Below, piece after piece: positions 1-11,509 of a DNA stretch of 64,000 nucleotides. Origin of the DNA: Cladorhizidae sp. MBARI D1340-BT2 (Eukaryota; Porifera; Demospongiae; Poecilosclerida; Cladorhizidae); the NCBI GenBank assembly GCA_028752905.1, contig JAQNBH010000015.1, positions 32,757,529-32,821,528 on the forward strand, given 5' to 3'. Every line of letters begins with the position of its first letter. The stretch's first letter is position 1. A program made the position numbers and the translations under genes. Under the pieces are notes generated by a model. That model ran no database searches, was not told the origin of the DNA, and worked only from the letters and a program-made list of their open reading frames with translations.

Positions 1-521
1 GAAGTTCAATCCCACAGACGGATTTCCAAAATGAAGTAATATTTTTCCGAAAATGTGTCAATCACAATATTGCACTTTTTCACATTTCTTCACGTAACTT
101 TTTTTCCTTATCTTTAAGAATTAGGTATACCAAATACGAAACTTCAATTAAAAAAATATTGAATATACACATACATTTTTTCATAAAAATTAATAGTGAT
201 AATTGGTAAATCAATTATCTAATATATTAAGTCAACAAAACAAAAAGTCATCACGTAACTTTCTTCTACCTTCAACAAACCTATGAGAAAAAAAGAAAAA
301 AGTTAATAATGTCAAGTTCTATGGGAGTACATAATTATGAAAATTGGTTATCTACAAAAATGATGTCATTTTGTTTCAAAGGTCGTTACCATGGTAACAT
401 CCATTTTTTATGAATGTGTGCCCTAGTGTACATTAATATGGTAATAATAGTTTTCTTCTAAACATTGTTCATAAAGCAAATATATTTAATTGCATTCTTG
501 GAAGTAGATGCCCTATTGCAC
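1..521 (+). mobile_element. 3' end of a Tc1/mariner-like DDE transposon (third copy)
   Basis: This is the terminal non-coding part of the element seen complete at 58334-60700. It aligns by eye with 60200-60700 and 28425-28899. It ends in the terminal inverted repeat, whose reverse complement starts GTGCAATAGGGCATC, followed by TA at 522-523, the expected target dinucleotide. The coding part lies left of the window. The flank after it (CTTCAACTGATCTCC) is the same as after the other copies, so all three copies share one insertion site. Confidence 0.8.
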
Positions 522-529
522 TATAGTAG

Positions 530-1288
530 ACCTTCAACTGATCTCCACTTAATCCATCCTTGTAATGTTCCTAATGGGCCAGTGAGTTGTAACTGCTATC
601 CCTTATGCAACTCCCTCATGGTCAATTGAACCCCATTACGAATCCAAATTTTATAACATTTTTTAAATATATCCTACAAAATAGCTCAGTTGATCTTCTG
701 CTTTGTCTTTACCCTAACGTCTTTACCCTAACAGATGACAAGATTAGTCTCCACCAGCCGACTAACTTGGTTATTCTGCAACTCTTCATATCCCTGAAAA
801 CGAGAAGCAATCCATTATATATACAGCCAATTGTGATTCTACTTCAGATGCTTAGCTCTTTGAAGCAAGAAGGGACAGCTTCCCTTGCTTCATTCACAGG
901 AATGAATCCAATGGCATATCCATATATTATGTTAAGTCAACCATGCATGGCTGCGCAATATTTAAAATATTAAGCGCCACCATTATTCTGCAATGTCATA
1001 TCGTCAAAGTGCAAGGTTGGCATAACCCTAAGTTCATTGGGTCACTGATATAAATCCTGATCCAGGCTGGTGGAGAGGTGACAGCAAACATGGCACCATC
1101 TAGACAAGTGATACATCAGTTTTTACCCTTCAAGTACAGACCTCTCCTCATTGAAGGTAATCTACCCTCTTCCCAACACCATCTCTCTGAGCTAAGAGAT
1201 AAACTTACAAACGGTCGATGGGGCCTCAGTAAGGGAAATAGCAGAAACAACATTGCAATAGATATCACTCCATCTTCCACACCTTCTA
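530..1288 (+). repeat. degenerate LINE-like repeat, left part (block A)
   Basis: This segment recurs in the same orientation at 60705-61450, partly at 28903-29168 and more distantly at 19730-20200 and 56270-56760. It recurs inverted at 5130-5990, 37150-38050 and 45960-46750. Together with 5130-5990 it forms an inverted pair around the hAT insertion. One short frame begins MAPSRQV at 1090 and recurs with changes and stops in other copies. Copies further along the unit (62038 onward) hold a decayed reverse transcriptase, so this may be LINE sequence; that is inference. I see no intact gene. Confidence 0.55.
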
Positions 1289-1616
1289 GACCACATGTGC
1301 ATATCGCATTATAACCAGCTACATTATTATCTAGATGCCAAGTTGATTTGTAGGCCCATACTGATAGCTACATTATGTCTAAGTGACATGCCTCACTGAA
1401 AAGTTGGTCCAGTAAAGCTAAAAAAGTAAAGAAAACTGAGGAACTGGAAGATAGTCCAGAAGCCAGTGATTGTGATGAATCTTTGTCCTTGGCAGTGATG
1501 AAAAAGGAGATGCTCAACATGGTGGTCCAGAAAATGTAGAGCAGCATTCAAGTGAGATAAACTCAAACACTCCTATCTTACCAACCCCTAATTATGCTGA
1601 AACTTCAAATCAGTGC

Positions 1617-3731
1617 ATGTCACAATGTTGTAGTAGCGATGTAAAAGCTTTTCAACCAACACTAGCACTGGTATCTAAACAGAGAAATTTTCAACCAAAG
1701 TGGTATAAAGAGTTTCCTTGGCTTAGTACTTGCATTACACAAAAAAGTATTTGTCATTATAGCAACCAGCATAGTTCAGTAAAATGGGAGACAGTGCTTT
1801 TACTAAATCAGGATTCCAGAATTGCAAAAAAGCCTTGGAAAAGAGAGGACATGAAGTTTCGCATACTCATAGAGAAGCAAAATTAAAATGGATAGCTCGT
1901 GGGTTGCCAACAATTGCGAGCCAGCTGAGTTGTCAAGTGCAACAACTTAAGCAAACCCGAAGAGAAGGACTGCTAATTCAGTTAAAAGGCATACGATATC
2001 TTACTCATCAAGCAATGGCCAAACTGATTCAGAAGGTAACTTACAACAGTTTCTGCTGGTTTGGAGTGAGAATAATGAAGCTATAAAAAACTGGATCAAA
2101 GAAAACTGATTCACTAGTCATCAGTCAGCAAATTTTTATTCTAGGGCAGACACTACTTCGAACCCTTTTAAAGAAAATGAAAAAGACTGAACCAGTATGG
2201 TTCTCAGTACAATAGCTGCTGAGGCAACTGATGTTATCAACAGTCAACAGCTCGATTTGTCCATCCGCTGGGTGAATAGTGAATATACTGACTATGAAGT
2301 ACGAGAAGATTCAATTTGCTTATTTAGGGTTCCTGACAATAGAGCAGAGACTCTTTTCACACTAATCAAAGATCTACTGATTCGATGCAGCCTCCCAATA
2401 TCATTATGCTCCCATTATCATTCTGTCGAAGACAGGCCTATGATCGAGCTGCCAACATGCAGGGAAGAAAATCTGGTGTTGCAACAAGGTTTAGTAATGA
2501 ATACCCTTCTGCAATTGCACTGCATTGTTGTGCACATTCACTGAATCTTTGCTTACAGGATGTTAGGAAGCTTGCTTGTAACAGAGATGTTTTCGAAACA
2601 GTGAAGGAAATAAGCAAGTCTATCTCTGAAACGACAACATCTCTTTTTCATTGAAGTTACAGAAGACAAGTGGAGCTTTTAGTCTGAAGCCATTATGTCC
2701 TACCAGATGGACAGCAAGAACTGTTGCAGTAGAAGCCATTCTCAAAGACTACACTCTATTGTTAGAGGCATTGGAGGAAATTAATTCAACAACACATGAT
2801 GAATATGCTGCTGGCTTGATGCACTTTTTGGAAAAATTCAGGACTTTATTTGGTCTCCAACTCAGTCACTTTTTATTTAGTGCAACAGAGGAAGTTTCTT
2901 TCACTTTGCAAAAAGAAGACATAGCTTTGCATGAAGCACTCTCTGCTGTTGATGCTGCCAAGATATTCATCAAACGAAACAGGACAGATGAAAATATCGA
3001 CAGGTTTTATGACAAGTGTGTCACCATTGCTGAAAAGTTCAATATTGGTCAACCAGAATTACCTTGTTACAGAAGGCATCCATCTTCCACGTTTTGAAAG
3101 TGGGAGTGAACCACACCTTTTTATGTCTGCAAAGGCATACTTTCGGCAAATGTTCTTTGAAGCGTGTGACCTGATCTATGGTGAGTTGGAAGATAAGTTT
3201 GGTAAACAACATATTCCATCAATCTTGGCAATTGAAAAAAACTCTTGTGAGTACAGCAATGGTAATGATTATGAAGACAGCATGGAAGAGCTGAAGAAAT
3301 CTTGCAATATGTCAGACTTAGTCAGACACCTCCAACTCTTACAAGATGTTGTCAAGCAAGGTAGCCCTGAAGTGAAGAAAATCACTTCTGTACAGACGAT
3401 CTGCGATGTAATGAACAAGAAAAGCATTATCAAAACAATACTACCAACTGTGCAGCTCCTTCTGCTCTATCTAACAATCCCTGTTACATCTGCAATGGCT
3501 GAAAGAACCATTTCTGCATTGAAGCGTGTCTTAATGTACACAAGGTCTACGATAACTGAAGTAAGGCTTAATAATTGCTTGCTTCTCCATGTCCACAAAG
3601 ATTTAACTGACTTACTTGACTTGGTTTCAGTCACCAATGAATTTATTTATAATGATGAACGAAAGAAGTTTTTAGAAGCTTTGCTTGATGTGTTATATGT
3701 ATCTTTGTACACACAATCATGCAAACAATAA
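1617..3731 (+). pseudogene. hAT transposase (TTF zinc finger, RNase H-like core, hATC dimerisation domain), frameshifted
   Basis: Reading across at least five frame changes gives most of a hAT transposase of the ZMYM1-like TTF group. In order: a TTF-type segment (FQPKWYKEFPWLS then KALEKRGHE, about 1650-1870); the core with QAYDRAANMQGRKSGVATRF and HCCAHSLNLCLQD (2430-2560); CPTRWTART (about 2697); and a C-terminal dimerisation domain with MAERTISALKRV and LNNCLLLHVHKD (3490-3605). These are standard hAT landmarks. The pieces lie in different frames (breaks near 1790, 2150, 2400, 2650 and 3070), and stops such as TGA at 2655 confirm decay. No introns are needed. It is a dead transposase gene rather than a domesticated host gene, because the damage falls inside conserved blocks. 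Confidence 0.85.
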
Positions 3732-3873
3732 ACCATCGAGTCCTTTAAATTAAATTTTTCAGTTGAGTGAGAATCCATGGGAGGAAGTATAATAATTGTT
3801 CCACCAATTAGCTAGTATATATGGCTAGACAAGGTGGGCATAGTCCAGCAAAATTTCTGCATGCATATCTCAT

Positions 3874-3889
3874 CCCCCCCCCCCCCCCC
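3874..3889. repeat. poly-C tract (C16)
   Basis: An uninterrupted run of 16 C just past the hAT coding remnant. The equivalent part of block B has its own C14 run at 35934-35947, so C-rich sequence was present before the A/B duplication. Length may be unreliable in an assembly. Confidence 0.9.
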
Positions 3890-4229
3890 TCCCACTTTTC
3901 ATCTCCTGTCTCCTCCCCTGTGTACTATCAAGCAACTTGTGCTTCAAGGCTCAGTCTTAGCTTCAGCTTGTTTCTAGATAAAATGTGACTATACGGTTAA
4001 TCTAAACCTGGCAACCAGTGAAATTTGACAATGAATCAAAGACTACCTGCTCAGTCCTCTACCCGAGTAATCTGGATGTCACATATACCTGCATGTGAAA
4101 CACCCATTCTCATCCACCCCACCCACACACCCTCACCCCCTTGACCCTTGGAACCTCATGTTCTCAATAAATAGACCTACTTGGGTCAATTGATTGGAAT
4201 CATTGTTACATTTTTACCGCCAACATACT

Positions 4230-4488
4230 TGATAAAAAATCAACAAGCATCTACTCAATCTGCTTTAGAGGCTGGTCATGTTTGGGTGCAGACTTATCAA
4301 CACATTTCCACTATACAAGAATTCCTTCAGACACAAGCAGAGTACTGCATCTCAGCTATGCGGTGAAGTTTACACACAAAAAAGATTCACCCATAGCTCA
4401 ATTCTTTCCAAAGTGTTATATGTGGGTGGCTAACCAACACCCACCAGCTACCATTATTACAGTCACCAACCCTCACTTATAAGGCATA
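4230..4488 (+). repeat. interspersed repeat R, copy 1
   Basis: A segment of about 260 bp starting GATAAAAAATCAACAAGC and ending in ACTTATAAGGCATAA. Copies in the same orientation lie at 10101-10338, 36041-36296 and 41321-41587. Two copies per block, roughly 5-6 kb apart, show that it was already dispersed before A and B duplicated. No coding function is recognised. Confidence 0.75.
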
Positions 4489-4549
4489 AATCTGCTAGCC
4501 TACAAGCTACATTGAAGGTTTTACATAACAATAATCCCCCATGCATTAA

Positions 4550-7190
4550 TTTAATTTGCTTTTGTGGATAGCTACAATATTTTGGTTTGATTCAGATGCA
4601 GAGAAACCTAGTGGTTCTAGCCAATGAGCAATTAGGATAACGAACCTGTTTTTAAGGAGATGACCAGCATGGATGAGTTGTTCAGCATGAATGTTGTTTG
4701 GACCAAGAACCTTTCAAGATTGAGTTTCTCAATTGCACTTTATAGCTAGGAAGGTGATACTTCTGTGGATGGCACTATCCATGAAATGAGAATGTTAGTT
4801 CTCCTGAAGTTGACATTTGATTTTGAGAGATAAGACTCGATTAAGGTGTTGACTCACTGTTGATTAAGGTCCAGGCAACTAAGTCAGGAATGAAGTGGCT
4901 GAGGTTCTGATTTGCTGTTTTAAGATGGAGATGGATGATAGATTTACTCCCCCATGTAAATTCAACGGTGAATCTTCTTACTCATTGGATGCATAGGTGA
5001 AAAATTCATTAATTAATAATCTGGCCATACTCAGGATCCCAAACTAGTATATATGTATTTAGAATGGAAGCCATGGGTCTTGGGTACAACACTGATTCTG
5101 TTACAGAAAGCAAGTTATGCATTCTCAGTGGCTAGAAAGTCTGGAGGATGGAGAGGTAGCTAATGTAACGTTGTTTTTTCTCTTTCCATGACCAAACTGT
5201 CAACTGTTTGGAAGTGATATCACTTATCTCAGAGAGATGGTGTTGGAGAGAGGAAGGATTACCCTCGATGATGAGACGACAGTACCTGGAGGGTAAAAAC
5301 TGATTTATCACTTGTATCGATGGTGCCATGTTGCTGTGTCCCCTCCACCAGGCTAGGTCAGTTCATTACCCATGCCAAAGAGGATGATATGCTTATTTGA
5401 GTGTAGATATGCCCCAAGTTTTAATTTAAGTCAAATTATACAGCACTAACTGAAAGAAAGTTGTGCTTCTGAAGAGCAATTGGTGGTGGCTAAAAACATT
5501 GGTATGCAAACCTTGCACTTTGATGTTATGACATTGTAGAATATTGGTGTGTCTTAATATTTCAACTGTTGTGCAGTCATGCATAGTTGACTTAACATAC
5601 ATTGATATACTGCTACTCATTCCTGTGAACCAAGCTAGGAAAGCAGTGCCTTCCTACAACAACGAGCTTAGCATCAGAAGTAGAATCATAAGTGTGCCAG
5701 TTTGGCTGTATATATGATGGTTTGCATCTAATTTATAGAGTTATGTTAAGTGCAGAATAACTAGGATGGTTGGCTGGTAGAGACTAATCCTGTCATTGGT
5801 TAGGGTAGTATAAGTGTAAATCAAAGCAGAAGATGAACTGAGAAAAGTACTGTTTGGAAGTTAGAAAAACATTTAGCAATTACAATCCTTATGGTGTATA
5901 ATTCAATATGAAGGAGTTGCATAAGGGTTAGCAGCCACAACACACAGGCCATGAGGAACATTACAAGGATATATCAAGTTGAGGTCAGTTGAAGATCTAA
6001 TCTACCATTAGGTAAGTACAATTAAAATAGATGCAATATCCAGTAGGTACATGGTAACATTTCTACCAAATAGGTATTCGGTGAAACCACATTTGCCAAT
6101 AATCATCTTCTAAATTCTAATCGGGCATTCTACATAATTAAGTTGCACTTATGCACACCCAATGGTAAATCGTATATAAATAAATAAAGAGGCACAGTTG
6201 TAGTTAATAGTTTGTTGCTACCCTATTAAGAAATACTTTTAACGATTGCATTTGTGCATTACTGATAGTGCTATTTTTGAGATATTGAATTGAAAAGTGT
6301 ATTTCTTGCATCGGCCAACAGTTTGGGAAGCGGACTGTAGCCAGGTTTTTGAAAATCCATTTCACCATCCTATCATTACATCAGTGAAGAAATCATTTGT
6401 ATGATTTCTCTAGACAATTTTCTAAACCACTCGCTAGACGTGACACTCTGTTACTATGGCTCTATTGTCAGCTGGAGGCATGTTCCTGTAATATTATCAT
6501 GAAGCAAATCTAGGATAGAAGTCACCCCGGCTGTTGTCGTCCACTGGTTGAATCACAATTTGATATGTCATTTGTAGACTAGTATAATTATTCTTAAATA
6601 AAGTATGTTTTGTTTACAGTCACTAGATATTCCTTGCTCAAAGAACCAGAGCAAAGAATTATCACACATTATTTGCCTTCAGGCATGGGGAAGAACATAG
6701 CTTCATAAAGGGAGATAGGATAAATCAGTGGGCAGGTCAGCCAGCTGGGCTACCTGTCAATAGCTAATATTACTCTATTCATGCAACACAAATAAATTAT
6801 ATCTAGCTAAAAACAGGTTAACAGAATAATTGAAATCTGGCTGATTCTAGTCAACAAAGTGGATGAACTAAGGCATACCTATCTAGGTGCTAATACATGC
6901 TGCTCCATTATGTCAACAATCATCTGGACCAGACCTTGCTACTCTATGTGAACATGAGCCTTTTCATCACAGCTGAAAAATATTTTCTTTTCCATAATGA
7001 CAATGTGAAACAAACCATCATGGTGGTTCATAGACTATTTGTCATAAATTCCATGTACAATGGTGAAAAATTATCTTATCAATGCTCTTTCTTGTGGTAT
7101 GAACCGCTAAGTTACTGTTCACCTCTAATATTGACTACTTTTGAATTAATTACTATGTGGTATTTAAGCACGTGCAAGGCCTGGGATTTG
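4550..7190 (+). repeat. upstream cassette U1 (block A)
   Basis: This 2.6-kb unit holds, left to right, an inverted LINE-like remnant (4550-5990), a segment ending near TTGCACTTATGCACACCC (to about 6180), a conserved segment at 6320-6600 (GACTGTAGCCAGGTTTTTG onward), and a segment at 6890-7090 containing CATCATGGTGGTTCATAG. The same series occurs at 36560-39230 and from 45200 into 47900 in this orientation. It occurs reversed at 12900-14210, 18480-20720, 21000-22150 and 55080-57310. In blocks A, B and C it is followed by a transposase remnant; elsewhere its equivalent end joins the promoter of a cytokine-like gene. No intact gene is seen. Confidence 0.65.
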
Positions 7191-7319
7191 TGACTTTACC
7201 TTACAGTAAGTTGAAGCGACGACCGAGGAGAGAGACCGAGCCAATGGGAATGCTGAATTCCAACCACACATGGCCAATCAGCAGCTAGGAATGACTCCCA
7301 GTGTCCTCAGTCACTAAGC

Positions 7320-8060
7320 CAACCTTTGCTTGTTGTGTTGCTGTTAGGTTTATCGTTTATTTTGCTTTTGACTAATCCAAAATTAGTTCGTCGGATGGTG
7401 ATAACCAGCCTCATCACTCTGGATTATCTCGGAAGCGATTGTGGCATGAAGACCAGTGGAAATGTGTGGTTGCCAAAATGAAATGCAATCTTTGTAAGAC
7501 CTATGTCAGCTGCTACTCGAAGAAGGAAGTTCCTTCTTGTAAGATCGGTGAAAAGTGTAATTCGATAAGATTGGAATGGAGATAGTACAAGTTGTATCTG
7601 ATGAATTTTGGAAAGTAGGTGACTTTAAAAGATAAAACGAGTACCTAAGGAAACTTGTAGTGAAACATTCACAAGTGAAAGGCAGGCGCATCGTTTTACT
7701 TCCAAAATACACTGCGAACAACAGGTGTTTGAAGTGTGCCAAAAACCATTTTTTGGAATACATGATATATCTGAGAAGTGAATGTGCGTACTGTATTATC
7801 TAAAATAGGTATTACAGGTGATATGGAAGAGGACAAGAGGGTCAAAGGACCCACAGCTTTCATGATAAGTGACGAAAAGAAGCTTGTCAAGAAACACATT
7901 AATAGCTTCGCGACAGTCTCCATCCATTACAGCCGAGGAAAAAGCCCACATAGGAAATACACACCCATTGCCATGCACATTAGGATTCTCTATGAGGAGT
8001 ATTGCTGGTAGTTGCAGGAAAATCACAGGGACGCTGTGGTTGTTTCGAGAAGTTTCTATC
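7320..8060 (+). pseudogene. transposase-like remnant, unclassified DDE-type family (block A)
   Basis: Reading across frame changes gives a recognisable N-terminal half: HEDQWKCVVAKMKCNLCKTY (about 7445-7505), then VFEVCRKAFFGIHGISEK in the better-preserved copies (7728-7780 here), then a frame with KGPTAFMISDE and KKHINSFATVSIHYSRGK (7845-7945) ending at EEYCW. The series GIHGISEK then HINS...HY.R is typical of a transposase-like family widespread in insects and cnidarians. I am not certain of its superfamily. The catalytic half is absent. Copies lie at 39440-40205 and 63300-64000. Confidence 0.55.
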
Positions 8061-8067
8061 GCTGTGT

Positions 8068-8931
8068 GTTAAGGGGGGTCCACTACCCCCCCCCCCCCCC
8101 CCCCCCCAAAAGCACACTTTTCTCTGCTTCAGAATTTTTATTTGAAATCTTGTATGATGTGTACCTATACACAGACCTACCTTCTGGTGCTGTGCCAACT
8201 ACCCAGCTACAACTGATCCTGACATTTAAGATTTCACGAGGACCGTCATATTTGGTGACTAGTTTACTTTGGGATTTTACAACTTACCACAGGGGAAATT
8301 ACAAAGTATGAAACACAATATAACATTGAGTTTTTTTTTAAATAGTGTGATCGTGGATTTAAAAAACCATTGCAATTTCTTGGTAACATTTTCATTGTTT
8401 ACTTGCTTAAAATTAAAAACAGAGAATGTCATCTTGTAGCTCTCATTGAGAGGAAACAGAATCTATAATTATAATTTTTTCTGATTACTCCAAATATAAA
8501 GCAGGGAGAACCGTCTATGGCCAAAAAAAATTTTTTTTTTCGGGACAGGAATTTTAAGGACTAGTATAGTATTTCAATGGTTGAACTGAACATACCATTA
8601 AAAAAACACCAAAAGTGGTATATATACATATACATACTAGAAAAATCAAGAATAGGGAGGGGAAGTTTGGTCTGTCCTATATAGGCCACTTCCTAGGGGG
8701 ATGACCAGAATCACTGGTTTGCTTCCCTTGTCGGTCTCCGCGGTCAATTAAACTCACTATTACGTGAAGCGCAAATCGGGAGTATATACTCAATTTAGTA
8801 TAAGTCCAGAATGGAGCATCCAAATCTTCTCCAATTTGGAAGGTAGCATCTTGCCTGTACTGTCATCATATTTTGGGGGGAAACCCAAAAAACCCAAAAT
8901 ATTTTTTTGGGGGGTTATGTACCCCCTTAAC
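8068..8931. mobile_element. 864-bp piggyBac-type non-autonomous element with TTAA ends
   Basis: Both ends carry TTAA outside an inverted repeat: the left end reads GTTAAGGGGGGTCCACTACC and the right end, reverse-complemented, reads GTTAAGGGGGTACATAACCC. TTAA target duplication is the signature of piggyBac transposition. Block B is continuous across this point (40200-40215), so the element is absent there. The interior has no transposase frame and includes a C22 run directly inside the left end. It is best read as a MITE. B also lacks about 25 bp beside the site, so a precise empty site cannot be shown. Confidence 0.7.
8086..8107. repeat. poly-C tract (C22) in the left end of the TTAA element
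   Basis: An uninterrupted run of 22 C directly follows the left inverted repeat. The right end has a matching but much shorter G-rich stretch, so the run has probably expanded from a shorter terminal motif. Confidence 0.9.
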
Positions 8932-9192
8932 TCAGAAGTTTAACATCGGTTTCAGCCTCCCGAATAGTGACTCGCGCAATCTTTAGAATCGTGTTGTAGA
9001 AGAAGCTGCATTGGCTGCTAGAGAGGGTCTTGCTTAACAATCTCACCGCCCTAAGCACCTTACAAGCACAAAACCGAGGACCTTCACCCAAAAAATCATA
9101 ATAAATCAACCGCACTCGGTTCAATATTTTGGTGCAAAATTGAATAAACTAGGTAAATGCAAGGTCAAAGTTCAAGTTGAAAAACTGGAAGG

Positions 9193-9860
9193 ATCATTAC
9201 GATTCGACTGAGACAAGGCTTTGTAGCTGCTATTCGATGACGATTTCGCTCTCTTGGACGGTGAACGTAGTGACCAAGAAGTTACATGGATGCAGGAATA
9301 CCTCGGAGATGACGCTGTGCTCCCTGAGGACAGTTGATTCTGTCGAGTTAGACTGTGGTGATTCAGAAGGGGATCAGTAACAAGGTAAGTAAAGTAGATA
9401 TAGATAGAACATTGGAAGAAATGTCATTGGCTAAGTAAGGATATACAAAGTAGAGCATTGTTGATAGCTTGAACATTATACCTAGCTCTAAAGCTACATA
9501 AATATTATTGTTAGCTAACAAGCTCTAGTTTCTGGCTATGGCAATAATATATGGTATGTCTCTGTGACAGGTTCTGCCTCAGACTTGGATATTGTAGGCC
9601 CAACTGGTTTAGCTTACTCTCCGCAATCTCCACCAGCTTTTTCCCCTATGTACTCTCCTCGTCTACTACCTTCCTCTCTTCCAATTCCTATTCCAACTTT
9701 GCATTCAATGCCAAGACGTGGCCGTGGACGGGTCCATTGACCATGTCGTGGACAAGGACATGGATGGGGTCAGAGCCTGACAATAAGCTCTTACAGTCAT
9801 GCTCGCAGACCTTCATCTCTTTCTACTGGTCCATCAACTGCACCTGGTCACAATCAAAAA
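9193..9860 (+). pseudogene. piggyBac-like first exons, broken copy (block A)
   Basis: Homologous to the better copy at 40452-41096. Exon 1 codes an acidic N-terminus (FDDDFALLDGE, then EYLGDDAV), followed by a GT-AG intron at 9385-9570 and a proline-rich exon 2 (GLAYSPQSPP) leading to a basic RRGRGRV tail. Acidic DDDF-containing N-termini occur in many piggyBac-type transposases; the family call is inference. In this copy the start codon is lost, exon 1 is frameshifted near 9195-9210 and 9325, and the TAA before the splice donor (9377-9379) is shared with block B. No DDE catalytic core follows. Confidence 0.4.
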
Positions 9861-10100
9861 AGATAATGAAATCTTTAGCTATTACAGATATGTATTACAG
9901 ATAAGTATAACTATTGTACAGTTTATTTATGAGCCACCATATTTTACCTGAAGATTTATCAGTGCATGGCTACAACTTGGTATGTAACTGTTACATAATC
10001 TATATCACTATTTATCCAATATTGAAGTAATAAGAGAAAGAACATAAACATATTCACAATCTGTAGTTTAGTCGCTAGGCAGCCAACTGAGAATGTGATT

Positions 10101-10338
10101 GATAAAAAATCAGCAAGCACCCTTTAGTGAAAACTGGGCATCTTTGAGTGCAGATTTGTCAACACTACTTTCCACAAGACGAGAATTTCTTCATGCACAA
10201 GCAGAGTACTGCAACTGATTATTGGGGAGAATTTGCCACACAACAAAGGTTCACCCGTATTAACAAAGGGTCATTTGTGGGTGGCTTATACCAACCGCCT
10301 ACCAACCTATGGGCACCAACCACCACTCATAAGGCATA
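10101..10338 (+). repeat. interspersed repeat R, copy 2
   Basis: Starts GATAAAAAATCAGCAAGC and ends in CACTCATAAGGCATAA. Same family and orientation as 4230-4488. Confidence 0.75.
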
Positions 10339-10339
10339 A

Positions 10340-11265
10340 CAATACATCCGCCCTTACAATAATTATTATGTATCACCCACTATGTACTCATAGAATCTAA
10401 ATTCTGAGACAGATTCCAAACCTGCCGAGTGAATGATTTTCTGCCTGTTTCCACAAACCAACTGCTCAAACAGCACAGAAAGAAATGCACCCACTCAATT
10501 AACTCTGAGTGGATTGTGTTATTCCAAGGCATGAATTCGCACATGTCACTTCACCGATTAGCGGGCAGAAATTGTGGAGAACATATTATAAAGCGCTTCA
10601 TTTATTGATTGGCACTAGTCTAGAACTCACTAAAACAACTCAACCATGATGAGAAATCCTGGTGATATATACAAACTTCACTCCTGAGGCATCACACAAT
10701 AGAAGAATCTAGCGGTGGTATTTCATCTCACACGACACGTGCATGACAAAGAATAAATTAAACAAGCTGTCCACATTAGTTGTATCTATATATATACATA
10801 ATTATATAAATATTTGTTTGTTCAATCAAAATAATCAATGATTAATTGTACTTTTATTAACCCTCTCACCGGTAACTTTACAGAGGTCTTTTCCTCAAAA
10901 TGAATGATTTTCTTATTATTTATTATATTTAAAGATACATAATGTAAAGTACCTAGCAACCATATGTCAGGTGGTAGATAATGAGTTGACGAATATTGTA
11001 ACAAAATTTGTTTGCCTAGCAATAAACCACAACATCGTGAATCTCATTATGAAAACGGGAACTGTTTCTAGCTTTCTTTATTATGTCCACTAAGAATGTT
11101 CAACAGTTTACCATTGCTCATTGAGTGACAGGTCAGTGACAGGTTAGTAACTGACAATTGAAGAATATATTTTTGGCAACAATAATTATATGAAGCTAGC
11201 ATCAACCATATAAAATCATTACATGAGCTGAATATGACAAAAAATAACAAATGCATGCTGAATAA
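10340..11265. other. non-coding tail of block A and unique junction
   Basis: The part to about 10860 is collinear with 41590-42130 in block B, with small indels. After AATCAATGATTAATTGTACTT the two blocks diverge, marking the end of the duplication. From there to 11265 the sequence has no other copy that I could see in the window. No gene was recognised. Confidence 0.6.
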
Positions 11266-11267
11266 AA

Positions 11268-11407
11268 TTTCATATATCAACCGCGTGGCTTCCCAAGTAA
11301 GCAGGGTTATTTTGCTCATCTTCTTCAGAGCTATCACTCTCAGAGAGGCCAAAATCATCGTCAAAAAGCAGACCGATAACTTCATCTCGATTATATTGAA
11401 CAGACAT
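11268..11407 (-). CDS. piggyBac-like acidic N-terminal exon
   Basis: From ATG at 11407 the frame reads MSVQYNRDEVIGLLFDDDFG, then LSESDSSEEDEQ and AYLGSHAV, ending at a TGA soon after. It resembles the N-terminus of piggyBac-type transposases: a short helix, an LL.DDFGLSE motif and an acidic Ser/Glu tract. It is also a divergent relative of the exon at 40452 (LLFDDDFALLDGE), which lies in the opposite orientation. The frame probably ends at a splice site or marks truncation. No downstream exon was identified on the minus strand before the 3' side of block A. Whether this is a transposon fragment or a host exon cannot be decided here. Confidence 0.4.
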
Positions 11408-11429
11408 CTTTATTCCAAAATCGGAAGTG

Positions 11430-11458
11430 AAGTTTGACGTCACGTTTTCCATGGTTAC
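11430..11458 (-). promoter_or_regulatory. CRE-like element upstream of the acidic exon
   Basis: TGACGTCA occurs at about 11437-11444, 30 bp upstream of the ATG at 11407, followed by a CACGTCA near 11460. TGACGTCA is the consensus CREB/ATF site. Function here is inference. Confidence 0.3.
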
Positions 11459-11509
11459 CCACGTCATACATTCGTTATATTTTAAATGTTCGTAGACCAA
11501 AGCGGACAA

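Larger units (their letters stand above)
1289..3925 (+). mobile_element. hAT transposon insertion, TTF/ZMYM1-like
   Basis: The repeat unit is interrupted here. Sequence before about 1288 continues at 61470 in block C, and sequence after about 3925 resumes homology with 35680 in block B. The interior codes for a broken hAT transposase. No clear terminal inverted repeats or 8-bp target duplication were found at these edges, so the ends are approximate and may reflect a later deletion. Confidence 0.7.

Noticed and set aside
605..973. 122-codon frame starting MQLPHGQ
   Set aside because: Frames in the other copies (28970-29170, 60780-61160) are interrupted, and it lies in decayed LINE-like sequence.
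3874..3889. Poly-C runs considered as a structured functional motif
   Set aside because: Homopolymer lengths are unreliable in assemblies and no partner element was found.
8927..9124. 65-codon minus-strand frame (MNRVRLIYYDFLGEG)
   Set aside because: The block B copy (40202-40350) is broken by deletions and the frame matches no family known to me.
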